Part shown: positions 1 through 4,520 of the stretch, in pieces
Numbering within the stretch: position 1 is the stretch's first letter
Layout of the letters: each line of letters begins with the position of its first letter
Assembly (NCBI GenBank): GCA_003510345.1
Contig: DOMW01000107.1
Coordinates: 1 to 5,119, forward strand
Source of the DNA: Clostridiales bacterium
GTDB lineage: Bacteria > Bacillota > Clostridia > Christensenellales > Christensenellaceae
DNA: 5,119 nt
Reading direction: 5' to 3'
Notes under the pieces: generated by a model
What the model was told of the DNA's origin: nothing
What the model saw: the letters and a program-made list of their open reading frames with translations, nothing else
Databases searched by the model: none
Program-made: the position numbers and the translations under genes

Positions 1-48
1 GCGGTGGAATTACTGGAGAAAGAAAAAGAAGGGGAAGGCAATGATTGA
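1..48 (+). CDS. C-terminal tail of an upstream gene (partial)
   Basis: Frame 1 is open from the window edge and ends at TGA 46-48, giving a short Glu/Lys-rich tail (AVELLEKEKEGEGND). It would overlap the ATG of the next gene at 41 by 8 bases, which is the usual arrangement for translationally coupled operon genes. Frame 3 is also open and ends at TGA 42-44, but its Arg/Gly-rich tail looks less like protein. The purine-rich end of this tail doubles as the ribosome binding site of the aldo/keto reductase. Nothing about function can be read from 15 residues. The choice of frame is a judgement, so confidence is low. Confidence 0.4.
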   Translation, partial: AVELLEKEKEGEGND

Positions 49-922
49 AAAAACAATGGAAACTACGGTACAACTGGGCGATGGGGTCAAAATGCCGCTG
101 TTCGGCCTGGGGCTGTTTTCGTCCGCACCGGGCGATGAAACGTACAATGCCGCGCGCTATGCGCTTGAGGCGGGCTATAAGCTCATGGACACGGCCGCTT
201 ACTACGCTAACGAGGAAAGCCTCGGAAAAGCGGTGCGCGATAGCGGAGCAGGGCGGGAGAAACTATTTATCACCACAAAAATGTGGCCGGTGGATTACAG
301 CGACCCCAAAGCAGCCTGCATGGACAGTTTGAAGAAACTGGGCATGGACTACATTGACCTTTACCTGATGCACTGGCCGGGTACGGACGCGGAACGCAGG
401 AAGAAAGTGTGGAACGCCATGCTGGAACTGCGTGAAAAAGGGTATGTACGGGCGTGCGGCGTATCGAATTTCTATTCGGAAATGATCGAAGAGCTGATTT
501 CGGATTCGGGCGTTGTGCCGCAAAACCACCAGATAGAGCTGCACCCGTGGATACAGCAGCGTAAAATGCGCGCGTACTGCGCGGAAAAGGGGATCACCGT
601 GACGTCGTGGGGGCCGATCTTCCACGGGCATCTTTCGGAGGCGCCGCTGATGGAAGAGATCGGCAAAAAACATGGAAAAACCGCCGCGCAGGCGACGCTT
701 CGCTGGCACTTGCAGCAGGATATCAATTTGATCCCAAAATCCGTGAAAAAACAAAGGATCATTGAGAACGCGGCTATTTTTGATTTTTCGCTGGATGAAG
801 AGGATATGCGGCGCATAGGCGAGCTGGACGGCATGGGGCAGGCGTTTACGTTCGACCCGCTTGTGTATGACGGCGAAGGAAGGCCGCCGCGCATGGACCC
901 TAAGCAAAAAGGGCTTTTGTAA
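41..922 (+). CDS. Aldo/keto reductase (AKR family)
   Basis: Predicted cytoplasmic NAD(P)H-dependent oxidoreductase that reduces aldehydes or ketones to alcohols; the physiological substrate cannot be read from sequence. The 293 residues fit a complete single-domain (beta/alpha)8 barrel of the AKR superfamily. The catalytic tetrad is intact: Asp50 and Tyr55 in MDTAAYY, Lys80 in FITTKMW, and His111 in LMHWPG. Cofactor-site motifs are also visible: GVSNF (140-144), QIELHP (164-169) and IPKS (231-234). The residue before Gln164, commonly Asn in VNQIE, is His163, and the aromatic position that stacks on nicotinamide appears to be Trp190. The start at 41 is preferred over ATG 56 because the purine-rich AAGGGGAAGG at 29-38 is correctly placed only for 41. 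It probably belongs to an operon with the upstream gene it overlaps, and it ends at a hairpin terminator shared with groEL. The family call is secure; the subfamily is not. Confidence 0.93.
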   Translation: MIEKTMETTVQLGDGVKMPLFGLGLFSSAPGDETYNAARYALEAGYKLMDTAAYYANEESLGKAVRDSGAGREKLFITTKMWPVDYSDPKAACMDSLKKLGMDYIDLYLMHWPGTDAERRKKVWNAMLELREKGYVRACGVSNFYSEMIEELISDSGVVPQNHQIELHPWIQQRKMRAYCAEKGITVTSWGPIFHGHLSEAPLMEEIGKKHGKTAAQATLRWHLQQDINLIPKSVKKQRIIENAAIFDFSLDEEDMRRIGELDGMGQAFTFDPLVYDGEGRPPRMDPKQKGLL

Positions 923-938
923 TACTCATTCCAAATAG

Positions 939-981
939 AAAAACCCCCGGTCTTAATTCAAACCGGGGGGTTTGTTAATTT
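939..981. terminator. Bidirectional Rho-independent terminator between convergent genes
   Basis: CCCCCGGT (944-951) pairs with ACCGGGGG (962-969) around a loop of about 10 nt. The stem can extend through AAA 941-943 with TTT 971-973 across one bulged G (970). On the plus strand the stem is followed by TTTGTTAATTT; on the minus strand it is followed by TTTTTCTATTT. It lies between the stop of the aldo/keto reductase (922) and the stop of groEL (1000), so it can end transcription from both sides. Confidence 0.85.
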
Positions 982-999
982 ACGGTAGTTTTGTATCCC

Positions 1000-2637
1000 T
1001 TAATACATGCCGGGCATTCCGCCGCCGGGCATTGCCGGGGCTGCCGGTTCGGGGGCGGGGATATCCGTCACCACGCCTTCCGTCGTGAGCAGCATGGCCG
1101 ATACGGACGCCGCGTTCTGTATGGCCGAGCGCGTCACCTTTGTGGGGTCGATGATACCGGCTTTCATCATGTCGGTATATTCATCCGTATTGATGTTGTA
1201 GCCATAGTTTTTGGATTTGTTCGCCATGATCTTTTCTACGATGATGCTGCCCTCAAGGCCGGCGTTCGCCGCGATCTGGCGTACGGGCTCTTCCAGCGCG
1301 CGCAGCACGATTTTGGCGCCCGTGCAGGCATCGCCTTCCAGTTTGCCCGTGCCGCAAAGCTTGGCTACTTCTTCCGTCGCTTTCAAAAGGGCGCTGCCGC
1401 CGCCGGGCACGATCCCTTCTTCCACAGCCGCGCGCGTCGCCGCAAGCGCGTCTTCGATGCGCAGTTTCATTTCTTTCATCTCGGTCTCCGTGGCCGCGCC
1501 CACGCGGATCACGGCTACGCCGCCCGCCAGTTTGGCAAGGCGTTCCTGCAATTTCTCTTTGTCATAATCGGAAGTGGTCTCTTCGATCTGCGCTTTGATG
1601 GAAGAAATACGCGCTTTGATCTCTTTCTGCGCGCCGCCGCCTTCCACGATCGTGGTATTGTCTTTATCCACTTTAACCTGCTTGGCTTTTCCGAGCATAT
1701 CCATCGTGGCTTCCTTCAGTTCCAGGCCGACTTCTTCGGAGATCACAGTACCGCCCGTTAAGATCGCGATATCCTGCAACATTGCTTTTCTCCTGTCGCC
1801 AAAGCCGGGGGCTTTTACGGCCACGCAGTTGAATGTGCCGCGCAGTTTGTTCACAACGAGCGTGGCAAGCGCTTCGCCTTCCACGTCTTCCGCGATGATG
1901 AGGAGCTTTTTGCCAAGCTGCACGATCTGCTCCAGAATGGGAAGGAGATCCTGTATGTTGGAGATTTTTTTGTCGGTTATGAGGATCAGCGCGTCTTCCA
2001 GCACCGCTTCCATTTTATCCGTATCGGTCACCATGTAAGCGGAAGCGTATCCGCGGTCAAACTGCATGCCTTCCACAACGTCAAGGTCGGTCTGCATCGT
2101 CTTGGATTCTTCCACTGTAATGACGCCGTCATTGCCAACTTTTTTCATTGCTTCGCTAATGAGCATACCGACTGTCTCGTCGTCTGCGGAAATGCTGGCG
2201 ACATGCTCGATGTCTTTCGCGTCGGCGATCGGCTTGCTGAGGGCTTTCAAAGACTCCACAACCGCCTCGGAGGCTTTCAGTATACCGCGTTTAATGCCCA
2301 TCGGGTTTGCGCCCGCGGCGACATTTTTCAAGCCTTCGCGTATAATAGCCTGCGCGAGCAGGGTAGCGGTGGTTGTGCCGTCGCCCGCCACGTCGTTTGT
2401 CTTTGTCGCGACTTCTTTTACAAGCTGCGCGCCCATGTTTTCATACGGGTCTTCCAGCTCGATTTCTTTGGCGATCGTCACGCCGTCGTTCGTGATCAGC
2501 GGCGAGCCGAATTTTTTATCCAGAACCACATTCCTGCCTTTGGGGCCGAGTGTTACTTTTACCGTATCCGCGAGCCGGTTTACGCCGGCTTCGAGCGCGC
2601 GCCGCGCTTCTTCACCAAATTTGATCTGTTTAGCCAT
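1000..2637 (-). CDS. groEL: Chaperonin GroEL (Hsp60, large subunit)
   Basis: Large subunit of the cytoplasmic ATP-driven folding chamber, which forms two stacked seven-membered rings capped by GroES. The 545-residue product is full family length. Visible signatures are the N-terminal ATP-binding segment TLGPKGRNVVLDK (29-41), GDGTTTAT (85-92) with the nucleotide/Mg Asp86, the hinge and ATPase segment with Asp396 in RIEDALAATRAAVEEG, the glycine motif VPGGG (410-414), and a Gly/Met-rich tail ending GGGMPGMY, which replaces the longer GGM repeats of some species. AGGAGG (plus-strand complement 2648-2653) sits 10 nt before the ATG. It lies 18 nt downstream of groES and has no promoter of its own in the gap, so it is co-transcribed with groES under HrcA/CIRCE control. 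No frameshift or missing key residue is seen. An ordinary housekeeping copy. Confidence 0.99.
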   Translation of the reverse strand: MAKQIKFGEEARRALEAGVNRLADTVKVTLGPKGRNVVLDKKFGSPLITNDGVTIAKEIELEDPYENMGAQLVKEVATKTNDVAGDGTTTATLLAQAIIREGLKNVAAGANPMGIKRGILKASEAVVESLKALSKPIADAKDIEHVASISADDETVGMLISEAMKKVGNDGVITVEESKTMQTDLDVVEGMQFDRGYASAYMVTDTDKMEAVLEDALILITDKKISNIQDLLPILEQIVQLGKKLLIIAEDVEGEALATLVVNKLRGTFNCVAVKAPGFGDRRKAMLQDIAILTGGTVISEEVGLELKEATMDMLGKAKQVKVDKDNTTIVEGGGAQKEIKARISSIKAQIEETTSDYDKEKLQERLAKLAGGVAVIRVGAATETEMKEMKLRIEDALAATRAAVEEGIVPGGGSALLKATEEVAKLCGTGKLEGDACTGAKIVLRALEEPVRQIAANAGLEGSIIVEKIMANKSKNYGYNINTDEYTDMMKAGIIDPTKVTRSAIQNAASVSAMLLTTEGVVTDIPAPEPAAPAMPGGGMPGMY

Positions 2638-2655
2638 TTTACTCTTTCCTCCTGT

Positions 2656-2940
2656 TTATTTTACAATCGCCAGAATATCGGACTGGCGAACGATCACATA
2701 TTCCACACCGTCGATCTTCACTTCGGTGCCCGCGTATTTGGAATAGATGACTTTATCTTTTTTCTGTACTTCCATTTTTACTTCCTTGCCGTCCACAACG
2801 CCGCCGGGGCCCACTTCCACTACTTCCGCCATCTGCGGTTTTTCCTGCGCCGAACCGGGAAGGACGATACCGCTCTTTGTGGTTTCTTCACTTTCCACAG
2901 CTTTGATCACTACTCTGTCTGCCAATGGTTTTATTGTCAT
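2656..2940 (-). CDS. groES: Co-chaperonin GroES (Hsp10)
   Basis: The heptameric lid that binds GroEL in the presence of nucleotide and closes the folding chamber. The 94 residues match the family length. The N-terminal MTIKPLADRVVIK is the classic GroES opening. The mobile loop is around residues 16-34 and carries the hydrophobic tripeptide Ile25-Val26-Leu27 that docks on the GroEL apical domain. The segment VGPGG (43-47) and the C-terminal YVIVRQSDILAIVK are also typical. AGGAGG on the minus strand (complement 2948-2953) lies 7 nt before the ATG. It is the first gene of the groES-groEL operon, with the CIRCE operator 32 nt upstream of its start codon. Confidence 0.99.
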   Translation of the reverse strand: MTIKPLADRVVIKAVESEETTKSGIVLPGSAQEKPQMAEVVEVGPGGVVDGKEVKMEVQKKDKVIYSKYAGTEVKIDGVEYVIVRQSDILAIVK

Positions 2941-2972
2941 GTTTCCGCCTCCTAAAACAATTCTTTATATTG

Positions 2973-2999
2973 TTAGCACTCAGCTTTAATGAGTGCTAA
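2973..2999. promoter_or_regulatory. CIRCE operator (HrcA binding site)
   Basis: A perfect inverted repeat TTAGCACTC (2973-2981), 9-nt spacer (2982-2990), GAGTGCTAA (2991-2999). This matches the CIRCE consensus TTAGCACTC-N9-GAGTGCTAA in all 18 arm positions. CIRCE is bound as DNA by the HrcA repressor, whose own folding depends on GroEL, so that heat stress relieves repression. Here it lies just downstream of the predicted -10 box, in the early transcribed leader of groES, as usual. Confidence 0.97.
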
Positions 3000-3012
3000 T
3001 AGTACCTTCCTA

Positions 3013-3041
3013 ATCATAGCCAGTTTGCGGGGAGAACGCAA
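3013..3041 (-). promoter_or_regulatory. Sigma-A-type promoter of groES-groEL
   Basis: Reading the minus strand, TTGCGT (3041-3036) is followed by exactly 17 nt and then TATGAT (3018-3013). Spacing is optimal, the -10 box matches 5 of 6, and the -35 box keeps only the TTG core. The predicted start point is near 3006, which places CIRCE in the initially transcribed region. A run of seven A residues (plus strand 3044-3050) just upstream of the -35 could act as an UP-like element. The position relative to CIRCE supports the call. Confidence 0.72.
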
Positions 3042-3043
3042 AC
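3023..3043. repeat. Perfect 7-bp inverted repeat over the groES -35 region
   Basis: GTTTGCG (3023-3029), a 7-nt spacer GGGAGAA, then CGCAAAC (3037-3043). The arms are exact reverse complements, and the right arm covers the predicted -35 hexamer of the groES promoter. It is not followed by a T-run in either direction and lies upstream of the start point, so it is not a terminator. It could be a protein binding site additional to CIRCE, or chance. No known operator consensus is matched by eye. Confidence 0.5.
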
Positions 3044-3053
3044 AAAAAAAGTT

Positions 3054-3083
3054 TTGAAAAAAGCTTAAAATTTGGATTATACA
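3054..3083 (+). promoter_or_regulatory. Candidate plus-strand promoter toward the deaminase/hydrogenase-like operon
   Basis: TTGAAA (3054-3059), an 18-nt spacer, then TATACA (3078-3083). The -35 box matches 5 of 6 and the -10 box 4 of 6. It lies back to back with the groES promoter, with only 12 bp between the two -35 boxes. A transcript from here would have a leader of about 180 nt before the deaminase start. It is placed in AT-rich DNA where such matches arise easily, so it is a candidate only. Confidence 0.42.
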
Positions 3084-3170
3084 AAAAATAATACATAGTT
3101 TAATCAAAAATACTGCTAAATGCTCGAATATACTTTGCGATGTTTTACGCCTAAACGGAAGTATTCATTA

Positions 3171-3176
3171 TATAAT
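3171..3176 (+). promoter_or_regulatory. Perfect -10 hexamer (TATAAT), alternative promoter for the deaminase gene
   Basis: TATAAT is a consensus sigma-A -10 box 93 nt before the deaminase ATG. No good -35 is present at 16-18 nt; the nearest T-rich candidate, TTACGC at 3145-3150, is 20 nt away. No TGn extension is present. The same bases read TTA TAT AAT on the minus strand, within a possible coding remnant, so the match may be incidental. Confidence 0.35.
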
Positions 3177-3251
3177 GTTAAGTAATCGTCGGTTAAAGCG
3201 GGTTCGTGGATTTCCGGGTAATTATTACTCAGCGGTTGCTTAGCTTGTTGA

Positions 3252-3257
3252 AAGGGG
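3252..3257 (+). promoter_or_regulatory. Ribosome binding site that sets the deaminase start
   Basis: AAGGGG lies 11 nt before ATG 3269. The in-frame GTG at 3206 has no such site, and the extra 21 residues it would add (hydrophobic, MDFRVIITQRL...) do not belong to the deaminase family. This supports starting at 3269. Confidence 0.7.
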
Positions 3258-3268
3258 CGTGCGTATTT

Positions 3269-3715
3269 ATGGATAAGTGGGATAAAAGATTTATGGACCT
3301 TACGGGGGAAATCGCCAAATGGTCGAGCTGCTATAAGCCAAACAGGAATGTGGGCGCTATTATTGTAAAAGACCGCAGGATACTTACGACCGGATATAAT
3401 GGCGCGCCAGCGGGGATAGAAAGCTGCAAGGAGCGCGGGGAGTGTATCAGAAACAACATGGGTATCGCTTCGGGGGAGCGGCATGAGTATTGCTACGCCA
3501 TCCACGCCGAGCAAAACGCCATCATCCAGGCGGCGAAGATGGGCGTTTCCATAGAAGGGGCGACGCTTTACTGCACACATCAGCCCTGCGCGATCTGCGC
3601 AAAAATGATCGTGAACGCGGGGCTTGCGCGGGTCGTTTATCTGAACGCGTACCCGGACGATTTTGCCCGGCAGATTTTTGAGCTTTCGGGCATTTCTGTA
3701 GAACTTTATAAATGA
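3269..3715 (+). CDS. dCMP (deoxycytidylate) deaminase family protein
   Basis: Predicted zinc enzyme converting dCMP to dUMP and ammonia, supplying dUMP to thymidylate synthase; cytoplasmic. Starting at ATG 3269 it has 148 residues, close to bacterial ComEB-type dCMP deaminases. The zinc-dependent deaminase signature is complete: HAE at 79-81 (His79 as zinc ligand, Glu81 as proton shuttle) and PCAIC at 106-110 (Cys107 and Cys110 as zinc ligands). RNVGAIIV (26-33) and TGYNGAPAG (41-49) are typical of the dCMP branch rather than free cytidine deaminases. Cys53, Cys59, His72 and Cys75 lie in the insert before HAE, where members of this branch often carry a second, structural metal site; that role here is inference. 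The next gene begins 19 nt after its stop, so it is probably co-transcribed with the DRTGG/GHKL/hydrogenase-like genes. Allosteric control by dCTP/dTTP is known for relatives but cannot be read here. Confidence 0.92.
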   Translation: MDKWDKRFMDLTGEIAKWSSCYKPNRNVGAIIVKDRRILTTGYNGAPAGIESCKERGECIRNNMGIASGERHEYCYAIHAEQNAIIQAAKMGVSIEGATLYCTHQPCAICAKMIVNAGLARVVYLNAYPDDFARQIFELSGISVELYK

Positions 3716-3734
3716 CAGGGGAATAATCAAGACT

Positions 3735-4088
3735 ATGAAAAGAAGCGAGATACTGCGGCTTTTAGACGCGAAAATAGTATACGGGAACGGCGCGGACGAC
3801 CCGGAGATAAGCTGCGCCTGCGGTTCGGATATGATGAGCGACGTTTTGGCGTTCACAAAACACGACGCGATACTTTTGACAGGGTTGGTGAACAACCATG
3901 TGCTAAGAACGGCGGAGATGCTTGATATCGAGCATATTATGTTTGTGCGGGGGAAAGTGCCGCCGGACGATATTATAGAAATGGCGCGGGAGATGGGAAT
4001 CACATTAATGAGCACGGAGCTTCCCATGTTCACGGCATGCGGAATACTTTACCAGAACGGCATCGTAGGCGGGATGCGGGGAGAATAA
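3735..4088 (+). CDS. DRTGG-domain protein of a hydrogenase-associated module
   Basis: Small 117-residue soluble protein consisting essentially of one DRTGG-type domain, a fold also found next to CBS domains and in phosphotransacetylase-like proteins, with a suspected ligand-sensing role. Supporting features are the glycine/aspartate motif CACGSDMMSDVLAF (27-40), the strand-turn ILLTG (46-50), and the pattern around GITLMSTELPMFTACGILY (88-106), which resembles the domain's usual end (GVPVLST...TFTTA). The literal DRTGG-like turn is not conserved: LLTGLVNN stands where LLTGDR-type residues are common. Cys27, Cys29 and Cys102 are notable in a redox context. AGGGG near 3717-3721 acts as its ribosome binding site, and only 2 nt separate its stop from the next ATG. 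Stand-alone DRTGG proteins next to an RsbW-like ATPase and a hydrogenase-like iron-sulfur protein recur in Clostridia. The biochemical function is unknown. Confidence 0.75.
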   Translation: MKRSEILRLLDAKIVYGNGADDPEISCACGSDMMSDVLAFTKHDAILLTGLVNNHVLRTAEMLDIEHIMFVRGKVPPDDIIEMAREMGITLMSTELPMFTACGILYQNGIVGGMRGE

Positions 4089-4090
4089 CT

Positions 4091-4504
4091 ATGCTATACG
4101 AACGGGAGTATGCGGTGAAGAAGGACGACTTTGCCGTGGCGGGCGAGGTATCGGCCCATATTAAGCGCAAGCTCAAGCAAATCGGCGTGGACGCGGCGCT
4201 GATCCGCAAAATATCCATTGCCGCGTACGAAGCGGAGATCAACATGGTCATCCATAGCGACGGCGGCCTGATGTCTGTCGCGATAGACGAAGACACGATC
4301 ACCATAAAATGCGCGGATACCGGCCCGGGCATACCGGATATCGAGCTTGCCATGAAGGAAGGGTATTCCACCGCGCCGCAAAGTATCCGGGAAATGGGTT
4401 TTGGCGCGGGCATGGGCTTATCCAACATAAACAGGAACAGCGACAACATGCACATCACCAGCAGCCCGGAGGGCACAACGGTGACCATGACGTTCGTGTT
4501 CTGA
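4091..4504 (+). CDS. GHKL ATPase, RsbW/SpoIIAB-like (anti-sigma-type serine kinase fold)
   Basis: 137-residue stand-alone ATP-binding domain of the histidine-kinase/anti-sigma family. All three boxes are visible: the N box with Glu47 and Asn51 in AAYEAEINMVIHS (44-56), the G1 box ADTGPGI (75-81) with Asp76, and the G2 lid GFGAGMGLSNI (103-113). There is no dimerisation/His domain, so it resembles RsbW and SpoIIAB, which phosphorylate a Ser/Thr on an antagonist protein and can bind a sigma factor. ATG 4091 is chosen because GGGGAG (4078-4083) lies 7 nt upstream. The in-frame ATG at 4037 would overlap the DRTGG gene and add an Arg-rich segment foreign to the family. It lies between the DRTGG and hydrogenase-like genes, suggesting that it relays or modulates a redox signal. 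Whether it is an active kinase and what its target is cannot be seen. Confidence 0.88.
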   Translation: MLYEREYAVKKDDFAVAGEVSAHIKRKLKQIGVDAALIRKISIAAYEAEINMVIHSDGGLMSVAIDEDTITIKCADTGPGIPDIELAMKEGYSTAPQSIREMGFGAGMGLSNINRNSDNMHITSSPEGTTVTMTFVF

Positions 4505-4520
4505 CAGAGAGAGAAATACT

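Larger units (their letters stand above)
3000..3268. other. Divergent intergenic control region
   Basis: Noncoding stretch between the groES operator and the deaminase start. It holds the groES promoter, the inverted repeat at 3023-3043, an AT-rich block (about 3041-3115) with a candidate plus-strand promoter, and a consensus TATAAT at 3171. Positions 3116-3226, read on the minus strand, give 36 protein-like residues ending in TAG with no usable start; this could be a decayed gene end. No tRNA or recognised riboswitch was seen. GTAATTATTAC at 3218-3228 is a small palindrome of no clear meaning. Confidence 0.6.

Noticed and set aside
263..907. Minus-strand open frames within the aldo/keto reductase gene
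   Set aside because: Shadow frames of a gene with an intact catalytic tetrad; Arg/His/Phe-rich translation without recognisable domains.
991..1761. Long plus-strand open frames opposite groEL (also 1211-1567, 1574-2038, 2066-2746 and 2203-2955)
   Set aside because: They are antisense to the unmistakable groEL and groES genes, have compositions produced by GC-rich reverse codons, and lack ribosome sites and family motifs.
3023..3043. Inverted repeat read as a transcription terminator
   Set aside because: No T-run follows the stem on either strand, and it lies upstream of the predicted groES start point within the promoter.
3120..3185. Small plus-strand open frame of 21 codons in the leader of the deaminase operon
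   Set aside because: No ribosome binding site before its ATG and no attenuator-like hairpin after it; likely chance.
3206..3268. N-terminal extension of the deaminase from GTG 3206
   Set aside because: No ribosome site before 3206, and the extension does not fit the family; AAGGGG at 3252-3257 supports ATG 3269.
3116..4033. A 305-residue minus-strand gene
   Set aside because: Most of it is the complement of the deaminase and DRTGG genes. Only the last 36 codons look protein-like, and these are reported separately as a possible remnant.
4037..4090. N-terminal extension of the GHKL ATPase from ATG 4037
   Set aside because: It would overlap the DRTGG gene by over 50 nt with an Arg-rich tail; GGGGAG just before ATG 4091 gives the better start.
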